In this document: piece after piece, positions 40,262 to 49,804 of the stretch | How the letters are laid out: every line of letters begins with the position of its first letter | Position numbering within the stretch: position 1 is the stretch's first letter | From: an uncultured Clostridia bacterium | GTDB lineage: Bacteria; Bacillota; Clostridia; TANB77; CAG-465 | Length of the DNA: 64,000 bases | NCBI GenBank assembly: GCA_934130325.1 | Contig: CAKOYA010000001.1 | Span: forward strand, 1-64,000 | Direction of reading: 5' to 3' | Position numbers and translations under genes: made by a program | The notes under the pieces: generated by a model | Databases searched by the model: none | What the model was told of the DNA's origin: nothing | The model's input: only the letters and a program-made list of their open reading frames with translations

Positions 40262-40873
40262 TTAAATTTCTAAATTTATTAATTCACAAATATCCTTAAT
40301 TTTTTTATAAAATTTATCGCATTTTCCAAATCCATATCCTGCCCAAATAAAAGGTAATCCATTTATTTTTGCTGATTCATAATCTTTTATAGTATCTCCA
40401 ACATACACAGATTTCAAAATATTATTTCTTTCTAATACTATCTTAATATTTTTTTCTTTACTAAAACCTGTATTTCCAGAACATTCATAATCTTTAAAAT
40501 ATTTTTCAATATCATAATATTTCAAAAATGCTTCTATATATCCTGACTGACAATTACTTACAATATACAAATCATAACTTAATGATAATTTTTTTATAGT
40601 TTCTAATGTATTTTTATAGATATGACCGCCATTCTTTATTAAATATTCGTTTTCTTTTTCTTGACATTCTGTAATAAATTCATTTCCTAGACTATTATTT
40701 CCTTTAAATAAATATTTAATTATTTCAATTTTAGTATATCCCATTATTTTCTTAATTGTATCTTCATCAATCTGAATTTTATAATTTTGAGCAATATCTT
40801 TCCAAACTTGTTCAATCTCTTTTGATGTATCCAATAGTGTACCATCCAAATCAAATATTATAGCTTTTTTCAA
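40262..40873 (-). CDS. HAD-superfamily phosphatase
   Basis: 203 aa. Motif I IIFDLDGTLLDT, motif II VSNCQSG, motif III Lys near FSKEKN, motif IV YVGDTIKDYESA. The cap is the small helical type of phosphoglycolate-phosphatase-like enzymes. In this operon it may act on a sugar phosphate, but that is inference. Last gene of the island operon, 4 bp after the manA remnant. Confidence 0.85.
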   Translation of the reverse strand: MKKAIIFDLDGTLLDTSKEIEQVWKDIAQNYKIQIDEDTIKKIMGYTKIEIIKYLFKGNNSLGNEFITECQEKENEYLIKNGGHIYKNTLETIKKLSLSYDLYIVSNCQSGYIEAFLKYYDIEKYFKDYECSGNTGFSKEKNIKIVLERNNILKSVYVGDTIKDYESAKINGLPFIWAGYGFGKCDKFYKKIKDICELINLEI

Positions 40874-40877
40874 CTTT

Positions 40878-41817
40878 TTATTTCTCCTTTACTAAACATG
40901 TGCTTATTATTTCCAAATCGCCTATAATCTTATATTTTCCCAATGTTGCAGGAATTATAAATGTATCTCCCTTACTTAATATATATTCATTATTTGAATC
41001 ATATATTTTCCCAGATCCTTTTATAACATTCATTATTAACAATGTATTTATATTACTACTAGACGAAAATTTATATTCTATAACAATTTTTTTTACATCC
41101 AAAAATTTATTTTTTATTACTCGATTAGTTCCTTTAAAATTATTTGTTTGATATTTTTTTGCTTTCCTAAAAAACTTTATATTTTCAATAGCCTTTTCAA
41201 TGTGTAATTCTCTACTTTTACCACATTTATCAACTCTATTCCAATCAAATATTCTATATGTAATATTACTATTTTGTTGAATTTCTAGTATTAGTATATT
41301 TTTTAATATTGAGTGTATTGTGCCAGAAGGAATATATAGCTTCTCCTTCATTAATATCTATGTAATTCAATTGTTCTGCTATTTGAGTATCTTTTAATAA
41401 TTCAACAAATTCTCCTTTTGTTAGATTATTTTTAAATCCTGCTATGACTTGTGATTCATTTGAGCTTTCAACTATATACCATAATTCATTTTTTTCATTA
41501 ATAATATCACTTGGGTGTACTTGAATTGATAAATTTTCTTCAGCGTCTATAAATTTTATTATAATTGGAAAATCTTTTCTATTAATAGCATACCTTCCAA
41601 ATATTTTTTCTTTTAAATAAATATTTGGAAAAAGTTCAAATAAAGTTTTTCCTTTAAATTCTCCATTTTTTACTTTAACAGATTCATCTTTATTAATTGC
41701 AATCTCAATACTTTCAGCAATATTTCTATTTTCATTTTCCTTATTATATTCTTTTTCTAATCTAGTTCCACCCCATATGTATTCTTTATATATAGAATCA
41801 ACAAACATCACTTCCAT
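40878..41817 (-). pseudogene. manA: Mannose-6-phosphate isomerase, split by dinucleotide slip
   Basis: Class I phosphomannose isomerase in two frames: 41817-41269 (...EGEAIY, then off-frame) and 41351-40878 (YIPSGTIHSI...). Two bases are missing within the TATATAT run at about 41332-41339; restoring them gives about 313 aa, the usual size. Metal-binding QVHPSD and the Glu before it are intact in the first part, and IPSGTIHS and the C-terminal cupin in the second. No CGG codon is involved. It supplies mannose-6-P/fructose-6-P interconversion for GDP-mannose. It could be decay, short-repeat phase variation, or an assembly slip. Confidence 0.82.
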
Positions 41818-41832
41818 TTTTTTGCCTTTCTA

Positions 41833-42327
41833 TTATTTATTAGCATTCAAATATTTTAAGCAATATTCAAAAAATTCTTTATGGCTATTTGAAAATTTTT
41901 CTTCTTGTATCATTTTTTGTATTTCCTCAATTGTCGCCCATTTCACATCTTCTACTTCTTCTTTTTGAATTTTTATTCTATTTATATCTACATCTTCTTT
42001 CAAATAATAAATATCAACAAAATCATCTTCTGTTTTTATTGTTTTAAATAATATTACATTTTCTTCTACTACATTAATGCCTAGTTCTTCTTTAATTTCC
42101 GTTATAATCCCTTGCTTACTTGTTTCTCCTGATACAGGATGTCCTCCTGTTGTTGCCCACTTTCCATCTTTCTTTTTTACTCTTTTTTGAAGTAAAAATT
42201 CTTTTTTACCATTTTGTATAAAAACAACTACTGTTATATAATAACGTCCTTTTGGTACATCCTGTCCTTTATAAATTGTTTCTCCTGTTAATTTTTTATT
42301 TTCATCATACAAATCTCTTAATTCCAT
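41833..42327 (-). CDS. NUDIX hydrolase
   Basis: 164 aa. Nudix box GGHPVSGETSKQGIITEIKEE (Thr in place of the box Arg). The N-terminus ELRDLYDENKKLTG resembles the IDI-like or YfcD group. Substrate unknown; a nucleotide-sugar role is possible from the neighbours. Good GGAG site. 15 bp before manA. Confidence 0.85.
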   Translation of the reverse strand: MELRDLYDENKKLTGETIYKGQDVPKGRYYITVVVFIQNGKKEFLLQKRVKKKDGKWATTGGHPVSGETSKQGIITEIKEELGINVVEENVILFKTIKTEDDFVDIYYLKEDVDINRIKIQKEEVEDVKWATIEEIQKMIQEEKFSNSHKEFFEYCLKYLNANK

Positions 42328-42351
42328 GTTTTTATCTCCTTATAAAATTTA

Positions 42352-43494
42352 TTATTTTATCATATCAATATACGAATTTTTAAATGTATTTATATCATAT
42401 TGTATTTGCCATTCTTTAAGAGGCTCTTTTCTTTCAATATATTCTTTATTTTTTATAGTTTCCAATATTTTATTTTTTAATTCTTCACTATTATTTTTAA
42501 ATATATAATTATAATCATTTCCATTTACTAATTCATTAAATGTTGGTATATCATTTAATATTGTATATATTCCCAATGATAATGATTCTAACGCAGAATA
42601 TCCAAAACTCTCTGATCTACTTGGTAATACGCATATGTCTGCGATCTTATACACTTCTGACATATAATCAAATCTTATTATTTTTATAGTTATATTATTT
42701 ATACTTGCTTGTCTTTTTAATGAATCTAAAAATTTTTCATACTGTTTATCTAATCCAGTATAAATAATCTCAATTTTTGCTTTTTCAGCATTTTCCATTA
42801 AACAACAAGCATCCAGTAATAATTGAGGCTGTTTTTGATTTGGCTCTAACCTTTGAGGAACAATTATCTTAATTTTTTTCTTATCTATATTATATTTCTC
42901 ACAAATTTCATCCTTATTCTTTTCTGTTTTTAACCTTTCTTTATCTATTGCGTGAGGAATAAAATTTATTTTACATTCAGTTAATTTGCTATATTCATTA
43001 GCATAGAACTTTGATGGAGCTACAAATATTGTTTTATCATCGTCATTGTATCTTTTCATTATATCAATTACTCTTTCAAAAGATTTCTCGCCCCAAGCAA
43101 GAATATATTCAAATGGATTAGTATGTATTGTGAATATTCTTTTTTTATCCTTCCAAGCTTCTAAAACCAATAAAGAATTTAATTGTATAAAATCATATTT
43201 TTCCATATTAATTTTATTTTCAAGTTTTCTTGCCAAGTTTGAATATGATGTATCTGTTTCAAAATTTCCAAAAGCTTCTTGAACTATATATTCATCTGCT
43301 TCTCCCTTTATATTAAACAGGTCTATATTTATATAATTTACACCATCTTCTCTATGTGTATTTCCTGAAAACATATATACGTCTACTTCATTTCCGTTGT
43401 CTGCAAAAGCTTTCGCAATATCCATTACAAATCTTTCTGTTCCTCCAACTGCTTTTTTAGATATCGCCCAAGTATTTACTATCGCTATTTTCAT
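42352..43494 (-). CDS. GT4-family glycosyltransferase
   Basis: 380 aa from ATG 43494 (AGGGTG upstream). GT-B fold: N-terminal VGGTERFVMDIAKAFADNG, middle IIVPQRLEPNQKQPQLLLDA, donor-binding PSRSESFGYSALESLSLG (the E-x7-E motif). Retaining glycosyltransferase of surface-polysaccharide type. Operon position suggests a mannose-containing cell-surface glycan. Confidence 0.88.
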   Translation of the reverse strand: MKIAIVNTWAISKKAVGGTERFVMDIAKAFADNGNEVDVYMFSGNTHREDGVNYINIDLFNIKGEADEYIVQEAFGNFETDTSYSNLARKLENKINMEKYDFIQLNSLLVLEAWKDKKRIFTIHTNPFEYILAWGEKSFERVIDIMKRYNDDDKTIFVAPSKFYANEYSKLTECKINFIPHAIDKERLKTEKNKDEICEKYNIDKKKIKIIVPQRLEPNQKQPQLLLDACCLMENAEKAKIEIIYTGLDKQYEKFLDSLKRQASINNITIKIIRFDYMSEVYKIADICVLPSRSESFGYSALESLSLGIYTILNDIPTFNELVNGNDYNYIFKNNSEELKNKILETIKNKEYIERKEPLKEWQIQYDINTFKNSYIDMIK

Positions 43495-43525
43495 TTTTTT
43501 CACCCTCATCTCTTTTTACTTCATT

Positions 43526-44623
43526 TTATTTTTTAGGTAATTGCCTATTGCCTTTTTTCGGATCAATTTTTATTCTATCTTTTAAATTCTTTTCTTTTTT
43601 CTTCAAATCGTATGAATTTTGAATTATACTTAAGTAATTCTCATTAGAGTTTCTTTCAGAATATTCATAAGCTCTCTTGCTTAACTCTCTATATGTTTCT
43701 TTATCTATATTAATTCTTTTTGCTTTTTCTCCTCCTGGTATAACTATTCCCATTCCATATTGTTTTACCTCTTGTGAAAAATCTATAACATCTGATATTA
43801 TTACAGGTTTTCCACGAACTAATCCGTCTATTAATGAATTTGGCACATCTTTTACTACCCTTTTCTGTGGCACAAATGCAACAAAATCAGAATCATCAAA
43901 TAATTGTGTTAAAATTTGAGTATTATTATGTATTTCTAATAGTTTAACTCTATCATATACTCCCTTCTCTTTCGCGATTGCATTAAAATTTTTTGTATCA
44001 TTATCTCTTAATGGAATAGTTAATGTGTAATTAGGATTTTCTTTTAATAATTCTAGTAAATATTCTAATCCTCTTTCTTTTATTGCATCTCCCTCTTTAT
44101 TATTCCAACTTGCAAATAATATATTTACATTATCGCTACTATATTCTTTATTGCTTTTTTTTCTTTCTATTTTAGATGGTGTTGGAGTAACTTCAATCTT
44201 TTCTTCATCAATTCCACATTCAATTAATAACTGTTTATGCTGTGGTAATTCAACAAAAACTTTTTTTAAATTTTTATATTTTTTTAAATGTTTCGCATAC
44301 TGTTCAGTAGGTCTTCTATACATTGATACATATAACTGATTTCCTGCTTTATTAAATAAAACTCTTTTCCATAAACATGGTTCTTCTTCAAAAACATGAA
44401 CTTTTTCTTTTTTTGCATTATATGTTTCTTTTATCGCTTGAAAAACATATTTTATTGGGGAATACACATAAATATTATCTTCTATATCTTATTTTTGCAT
44501 AGCTTGTTGTCCCATAAATCTTGTTGCTGAAATAATCTTAGCATTATTAGCTTTTGAAATCAACTCCATTTGATTTGACACAGCCTCTTTATATCTTACA
44601 AAAAAATCATTAATTACTAACAT
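43526..44623 (-). pseudogene. Glycosyltransferase interrupted by TAA at codon 45
   Basis: The full frame runs from ATG 44623, which overlaps the end of the upstream gene by 7 bp, but has TAA at 44491-44489 after ...GQQAMQK. The remaining 314 codons from 44467 encode a GT-B C-terminal part: VNILFASWNNKEGDAI, DSDFVAFVPQKRVVKDVPNSLIDGLVRGKPVI. A single base change from AAA, GAA or CAA would make it whole. Either a nonsense pseudogene, or expressed from an internal start without the first ~50 residues. Confidence 0.75.
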
Positions 44624-45612
44624 AATTCTATTTCTCCATCTATTATACTATATAATTTTTTTAAAATCATTTGTTTTTCTTCAAATTTATTTTCATATCT
44701 ATTTACTATACTATAGCGATCTTCTCTCGGTTTTAAATCTATAAAACTTTTTTCAATTATGTTTTTATTCAATCCATATTTATCAGCTTTTTCAAAAATA
44801 TTTAATTTTTTTATAGCTTTTACTATTTCTGAAACATCTCTATTCTGCATTAATCCCATTGCTAATATTCCAATTGAAACAGACATTCCGTGTGGTACAT
44901 TTATTATTCTTTCTATTTCCTTTGCCATTATATGTTCAGAGCCACTTTCTGGTCTTCCTGTTCCATACAAATTAGTTATATATCCTGCTATACCAATAAA
45001 TTCAAATAATTTAATATTATTTTTTACTATATCCTCAAATTCATTATTGTTTACAAACTTAATAACATCTTGCAATAATTTTTCTGCCATATTATATATA
45101 TTGTAATCAATTTTTTCATCTATATCTTTTTGAGCAATTTTCCAATCATAAAGAGCTGTATATATTGAGAAAACATCAGCTAGTCCATATATATTTTCTT
45201 CTTTTGACAAATTTAACAATTCATCATCAATTATTATTGTTTCAGGAATTTTTGCCTCCAAAGTTACTTTTTTGTTTTCTTTTATTAATGCAACTTTATT
45301 TGTTGCATATGAATTTGTTGATAACATTGTTAGAATACAAGTAAATTTAACATTTAATTTATATGCTATATATTTTCCAATATCAATTGTACTTCCTCCA
45401 CCATAACTAGTTACTGTTGTTATGTTTTTATTTTCTTTAATAAACTTTTCTATCTTATCAATGTTTTTGGTAAGATTATGCCAATTAACCATTAAACATT
45501 TATTATTATCTATATTATTTTTTTCAATAGATGTTGGCGAATATATGACTAACTCATTTGGTTTCAAATTTTCAATATATTTTTTACTATTATATTTTTG
45601 AATAACCTCCAT
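44617..45612 (-). CDS. Iron-type alcohol/glycerol-1-phosphate dehydrogenase-like protein
   Basis: 331 aa. Dehydroquinate-synthase-like fold: NAD-binding SYGGGSTIDIGKYIAY, then LSTNSYATNKVAL. Metal ligands fall in GLADVFS (Asp), GSEHIMAKE (His) and VPHGMSVSIG (His). Closest by pattern to AraM/EgsA sn-glycerol-1-phosphate dehydrogenases. It may supply a polyol-phosphate for a surface polymer. The start ATG lies about 25 nt from the nearest GGAG, so translation may be weak or coupled to manC. Confidence 0.75.
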   Translation of the reverse strand: MEVIQKYNSKKYIENLKPNELVIYSPTSIEKNNIDNNKCLMVNWHNLTKNIDKIEKFIKENKNITTVTSYGGGSTIDIGKYIAYKLNVKFTCILTMLSTNSYATNKVALIKENKKVTLEAKIPETIIIDDELLNLSKEENIYGLADVFSIYTALYDWKIAQKDIDEKIDYNIYNMAEKLLQDVIKFVNNNEFEDIVKNNIKLFEFIGIAGYITNLYGTGRPESGSEHIMAKEIERIINVPHGMSVSIGILAMGLMQNRDVSEIVKAIKKLNIFEKADKYGLNKNIIEKSFIDLKPREDRYSIVNRYENKFEEKQMILKKLYSIIDGEIELC

Positions 45613-45641
45613 AAAATTATTGTTTTTGATTATATTTCTCC

Positions 45642-46727
45642 TTATAAATATTTTTCTAACTCCTTATTTTCTTGTACCTTTTTTATTAAACTTGGTAATT
45701 CTATCATCTTTTCTTGTTCTACTATAAGCAAAACATTATTACTTTTTACTATATTTAATCCTCGTGTTCCCGCAATTGCAAAAATCGTATTGTCATCATC
45801 ATTATATATATTACAAGATTCTACATCTTCTATTACAGAATTACCTTTTATAGTATTATTGTTCTGATCTTTTTCTTGAATTTTAAAAAAATCATTAATA
45901 CTACCTATATCAAGCCATTCAAATTCTCCTTTTATCATTTTTATATTACTTGCTTTTTCAAGTATCCCTTTATCAATAGAAATAGCATCTACTTTTTGAT
46001 ATACTTCTTTCAAGGTATTAATATTATTTTTTAAACCATTTATTATTACATCTTTATATTTATATATTTGTGGCAAAAATTTTTGAAAATTATTTAATAT
46101 TGTAGAAATTTCCCATATAAACATTCCACTATTCCAATAGTATTTTCCACTTTCTAAATATTCTTGTGCTTTTATATATATTGGTTTTTCTTTAAATTCT
46201 TCTACAATATTGCATTTTAGATTATCATCATAATGATATTTTATATATCCAAATCCAGTTGCAGGATATGTAGGCTTTATTCCTATTGTAACCAAATTTT
46301 CGTGGCTATTTGCTAAACTAATTCCTTCTTCGATATTTTTTATTAGTTTTTCTGATTGTTTTATATAATGATCCGAAGCTAAAATGGTCATTGTTCCATT
46401 TCCTTTTTGGTTTAATATTTTTATAGAAGTATAAAAAATACACATTGCCGTGCTTTTTGACATAGGCTCATAAATAATATTTTCTCTTGGTATTCTATAG
46501 TCAATATATCTTTCAGCAAGTTCCTTTTGTTCTATACTTGTTATTACAAAAATATCATCATATTCAAATAAATTTTCTATTCTTTTTATTGTTTCATTTA
46601 TCATTATATTATCAGAATATAAATTCAAATATTGTTTAGGCTTATTAGTGGTACTAATAGGCCACAAACGACTTCCTTTTCCTCCTGCTAATATTAAAGC
46701 GTATCTTTTTTCATTATTATCTTTCAT
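45642..46727 (-). CDS. manC: Mannose-1-phosphate guanylyltransferase
   Basis: 361 aa. LILAGGKGSRLWPISTTNKPKQYL is the nucleotidyltransferase signature. ILASDHYIKQ, GYIKYHYD-type and FEWLDIGSIND further support GDP-mannose pyrophosphorylase. It has no fused isomerase domain, consistent with the separate manA. The start overlaps the previous gene by 11 bp. Confidence 0.92.
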   Translation of the reverse strand: MKDNNEKRYALILAGGKGSRLWPISTTNKPKQYLNLYSDNIMINETIKRIENLFEYDDIFVITSIEQKELAERYIDYRIPRENIIYEPMSKSTAMCIFYTSIKILNQKGNGTMTILASDHYIKQSEKLIKNIEEGISLANSHENLVTIGIKPTYPATGFGYIKYHYDDNLKCNIVEEFKEKPIYIKAQEYLESGKYYWNSGMFIWEISTILNNFQKFLPQIYKYKDVIINGLKNNINTLKEVYQKVDAISIDKGILEKASNIKMIKGEFEWLDIGSINDFFKIQEKDQNNNTIKGNSVIEDVESCNIYNDDDNTIFAIAGTRGLNIVKSNNVLLIVEQEKMIELPSLIKKVQENKELEKYL

Positions 46728-47298
46728 TATTATCCTCTTTCAACTCTTTTAAGAAATTAACATAAGATTTACTTTGTTTCTTATTTTCCTCTTTTATTAT
46801 AGCATTATAACCTTTTCTAACATAATCATTTATTGTATATTTTTCATAGTTATTTATTGTTTCTAATGTTCTTTTTGATTCCTCAATATTATCAGAAATA
46901 TGTATTAAATTATCAAAAAAATAGCCTTCTATTTTAGGTGCATATTCAGTTCTAATTCTTTGTTTTACTTTTCTTGCTTCGATACATTGAATTTTCCCAT
47001 CAGCACTCTTTTGATACGTTGGATTATCTATCTTAAAAACAAATACCACAATTTTTTTATTATCGGTATTCATATTTTTAATTTTGTCATATATATATCC
47101 ACCCTCGTAAGCCTCTTCATCTCCTTTATAACAATCTAATACAAATTGTTCATATTTTTCTCCTAGATCCAATACTTTTACTTGTATAACATCTTCCATA
47201 ATAGCTATTTTTAACATCATTTCTCTAGCATATTTATTTCCCATATTCCACAATATTCCAATAGGATATTCACTATCATAATTTTTTATTATTTGCAT
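46717..47298 (-). CDS. Unknown protein with NDK-like C-terminal motif
   Basis: 193 aa, first gene of the island sugar operon. The segment KQRIRTEYAPKIEG...DNLIHISDNIEES resembles the end of nucleoside diphosphate kinase (IRGDF...NIIHGSDSVES), with His at the phospho-histidine position. The N-terminal half (YPIGILWNMGNKYAREMMLKI) does not look like an ordinary NDK. I infer a divergent NDK-fold protein, perhaps a nucleotidyl or phosphate sensor for the operon. Not certain. Confidence 0.55.
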   Translation of the reverse strand: MQIIKNYDSEYPIGILWNMGNKYAREMMLKIAIMEDVIQVKVLDLGEKYEQFVLDCYKGDEEAYEGGYIYDKIKNMNTDNKKIVVFVFKIDNPTYQKSADGKIQCIEARKVKQRIRTEYAPKIEGYFFDNLIHISDNIEESKRTLETINNYEKYTINDYVRKGYNAIIKEENKKQSKSYVNFLKELKEDNNER

Positions 47299-47328
47299 AG
47301 TTTCGCTCCTTTTCTCATTTCACATAAT

Positions 47329-47357
47329 ATTGTATCATTTTGTTATTGCTTTGTCAA
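47329..47357 (-). promoter_or_regulatory. Consensus promoter of the island sugar operon
   Basis: TTGACA (47357-47352), 17-bp spacer, TACAAT (47334-47329) on the minus strand. It drives 47298 to about 40262. Confidence 0.85.
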
Positions 47358-47465
47358 TTTTTTCCTGTCCAACTTTATACTGTCGTATAAAAAATTTGTA
47401 GACATTCTTTCTATTTTATATTATAGTTATTTTTTGTTATCATAACTTTATATTTAAAAATAACA

Positions 47466-48461
47466 TCATGTTATATACTTTCTATGTGAATTTTTCACAT
47501 TATTCTGATTTACCATTGCATATTCCATTGTCGTATCTATTTTTATGTGCCCTAATAATTTTTGAACTTGTTCTATTGGCATACCTTTATCAATAGCCAT
47601 CGTTGCCATTGTTCTTCTAAATTTATGTGGATGCACCTTGTTTATGTTTACTTGTTTTCCTAAATTTCTAATAGCAATTTCAATCCTTGATATTCCTAAT
47701 CTATTATAAGGTTTTATTAATGACACAAATAATGCTTCATTGTTATCCATCCTTGTTTCTAAATATTTCTTTATATACATTTTACTCTTTGCACTAAAAT
47801 AAACTTCTCTTTCACTATTACCTTTACCTAAAACAATACAGCTTCTTTATTGAAAATTTATATCAGCTATATTTAATCTAGTAAGTTCTCCAACTCTCAT
47901 ACCAGTTGAAATTAATAGTTCTAATATTGCTAAATCTCTTACATTTGAGCAAGTATCTCTTAACCTTTCTAAATTCTCATCTGTTAATGTTTCTTTAACT
48001 CTTCTAGTCGTTTTTACTTTGTGAATCCTTCTAACTGGACTTTTTACAATATAATCTTCGTTTTCTAACCAGCCAAAGAAACTTGATAATGTTCTTCTTA
48101 TATTATCTGTTGTTACCATACCTGCATTTGAATTACTTTTATACTCGGATAAATAGTTTCTTAACGTTTCGGTAGTAATCTCATCTATTGGAAGATTTAC
48201 AGTATCAAGCATTTTATTTATATTATCTCTGTAATAATTTAAAGTTCTTATCGAACAACCTTCAATGTCTTTAGATGATATAAATCTATTCAAAAGTTCT
48301 TTATTATTCTTTTGTATTTCTTCCTTTTGACTTTGTTCTAGTACTTCAATTCTATAATATATGCATATTTCTGTAAGTTTTTCTTTTAGTTTTATTCTTT
48401 GGTTGTTGTCTAAAAAATCTGTAGTTTCATCAACTACTTTTTCAACAAATAACTCTTTCAA
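47466..48461 (-). pseudogene. Tyrosine recombinase with one internal TAA
   Basis: The frame starts at TTG 48461 (AAGGAGGGG upstream) and runs to 47466, broken only by TAA at 47846-47844 after DINFQ. Reading through gives about 330 aa with all family parts: SAM-like N-terminal domain, catalytic Arg in STGMRVGEL, a beta strand with LGKGNSEREVYF right after the stop, HKFRRT (HxxR), LLGHIKIDTT and Tyr in MEYAMVN. The stop replaces a codon that is usually Glu (GAA to TAA is one change). XerC/D-like phage or island integrase; likely a recent nonsense mutation that has frozen the island. Confidence 0.85.
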
Positions 48462-48573
48462 AAAACTCCCCTCCTTCTAAATTTAAATTACTTCTAATTT
48501 TGCAATATACAGAACTATACTTATATTATACTATGTTTTTATCGTTTTACATAACTTCTTAAAATGAACAACA

Positions 48574-48606
48574 AAAATGAGTATATTTAAAGTATATATA
48601 CCCATT
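48574..48606 (-). terminator. Possible hairpin upstream of the recombinase
   Basis: GAGTATATTTAAAGTATATATAC and flanks form an imperfect stem with T-runs on both sides. AT-rich, low confidence. The rest of 48462-48699 holds nothing I recognise. Confidence 0.3.
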
Positions 48607-48699
48607 TTTTCATCTATTCCATTCTATATTTCATTTAAATCCAGAAACACAACCTCAGCGACAACTTACTATTTATTTATTATAATTTTATCTTTTTTC

Positions 48700-48729
48700 T
48701 TGACTTTTTATCTTTAAATAGCTTATAAT
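48700..48729 (+). promoter_or_regulatory. Promoter of candidate small RNA
   Basis: TTGACT (48700-48705), 18-bp spacer, TATAAT (48724-48729) on the plus strand, with no open frame downstream before a terminator. Confidence 0.6.
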
Positions 48730-48735
48730 AAATAT

Positions 48736-48827
48736 AGGAAATGACAAATCCACAAACGTGGTTTTGCCGAATTAAGTTTGAAAAAACTCACACCTAACTC
48801 GCCAAAGTTACAGATGTGAGCTTTTTT
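48736..48827 (+). ncRNA. Candidate ~90-nt small RNA in the island
   Basis: Lies between the consensus-like promoter and the strong terminator, on the strand opposite to all island genes. It contains a small CCACAAACGTGG hairpin and single-stranded GAATTAAGTTTG before the terminator stem. No protein frame with a ribosome site is visible. It ends next to the 3' end of the Panacea operon. Function unknown. Confidence 0.42.
48787..48827. terminator. Bidirectional terminator of Panacea operon and small RNA
   Basis: CTCACA..CT and AG..TGTGAG with an inner TAACT/AGTTA stem (48787-48820). TTTTTT follows on both strands. Confidence 0.85.
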
Positions 48828-48858
48828 ATTTTTACAGTATATTTTTATCAAATATTTT

Positions 48859-49260
48859 TTAATGCTTATATGCACTATAATTCCAATCATCCCCAATCAC
48901 ATATAAAAGTGATGGACATTTCTTGGACGGTACTAAAAGCATTCTACATTTTTGTTTATTAAATCTAAATACTATAATTTTACTATCATTTGTTAACCCT
49001 AATTCTTTTCTTATTCTTTCATCTATTACTACATTTAATTCATATAATGGTAACATCTCATATCCTACTGATTTAGGCTTATTTTGAAAGTCTACCAATC
49101 TTACATTTGAAAGTTCCTTAAAGTTTTCGTATAATTCATATATTATTTCGTTACATTTTTCTTTTGTCTTTTTTATTATTTTTTCTATTGTATATTCTTT
49201 TGAATTAACAGAATACTTAAATGAAAGAATTATATTTTCATCATGTCTACATTCTAGCAT
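48859..49260 (-). CDS. Unknown partner of the Panacea protein, possible toxin
   Basis: 133 aa, start overlapping the Panacea stop by 1 bp (TAATG). I do not recognise it. It has an N-terminal beta region (LECRHDENIILSFKYSVN), a Lys-rich helix (EKIIKKTKEKCNEIIYEL), and a C-terminal part with ELGLTNDSKIIVFRF and LLVPSKKCPSLLYV. No membrane segment. In known Panacea systems the second gene is a toxin of varied fold, so this is a candidate; the sequence alone does not show toxicity. Confidence 0.6.
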   Translation of the reverse strand: MLECRHDENIILSFKYSVNSKEYTIEKIIKKTKEKCNEIIYELYENFKELSNVRLVDFQNKPKSVGYEMLPLYELNVVIDERIRKELGLTNDSKIIVFRFNKQKCRMLLVPSKKCPSLLYVIGDDWNYSAYKH

Positions 49261-49721
49261 TATATATTGCTATAGTTCTCCTTGAAATAATTTTGTATTG
49301 CTCTTTTGTCTATAACATGGTTTCTGTCTGTTTCTCTCCATGGTGTTTCTTGGTGTGTCATATCTCTTAGTTTCCATGCTGTATATTGTCCAAACCTATC
49401 ATAAACTTTTTTTAATAATACTTTAGTATCTTCATCTAATTTATCATCATAATCTTCTTCATATTGTATTCCATTTGATCCAAATATTCTAAATTTATCA
49501 TATATTTTTCTGATTACTGGTCCATGTTCCCATGCTAAAAAATTTTCTTTTATTAAGCTCTCATCATTTTGGGCTAAATAACATCCTTGTGCATAATATA
49601 ATAACTTTTGCAATTTTAAGTTTGTTATAAATTCAGAATCTCCAAAATTCATTTGTTTTCTATTTTCATTTAAAAACCAATTTGCAATGTCTATTGCACT
49701 ATATTTTCCTTTATTGAACAT
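49260..49721 (-). CDS. Panacea/SocA-domain protein, putative antitoxin
   Basis: 153 aa. The Panacea (DUF4065, SocA/GepA-like) domain fills the protein: AIDIANWFLNENRK, TNLKLQKLLYYAQGCYLA, WEHGPVIRKIYDKF, TAWKLRDMTHQETPW. Proteins of this family act as antitoxins or phage-associated regulators. First gene of a two-gene operon with its own promoter and a ~80-nt leader. Confidence 0.9.
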   Translation of the reverse strand: MFNKGKYSAIDIANWFLNENRKQMNFGDSEFITNLKLQKLLYYAQGCYLAQNDESLIKENFLAWEHGPVIRKIYDKFRIFGSNGIQYEEDYDDKLDEDTKVLLKKVYDRFGQYTAWKLRDMTHQETPWRETDRNHVIDKRAIQNYFKENYSNI

Positions 49722-49804
49722 AGAATTCCCTACTTCTTTTAGATTTATAATATATTTTTTAACAATAATATATTATATAATAAATTTAGCATTTATTTTC
49801 ATAC

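Noticed and set aside
41269..41351. manA split as a fourth CGG-type frameshift
   Set aside because: No CGG at the break; two bases are missing from a TA run, so it is a different kind of lesion.
44489..47846. Reassigned TAA codon, because two island genes have single TAA stops
   Set aside because: TAA is the ordinary stop of many intact genes in the window, and both cases are in a decaying accessory island.
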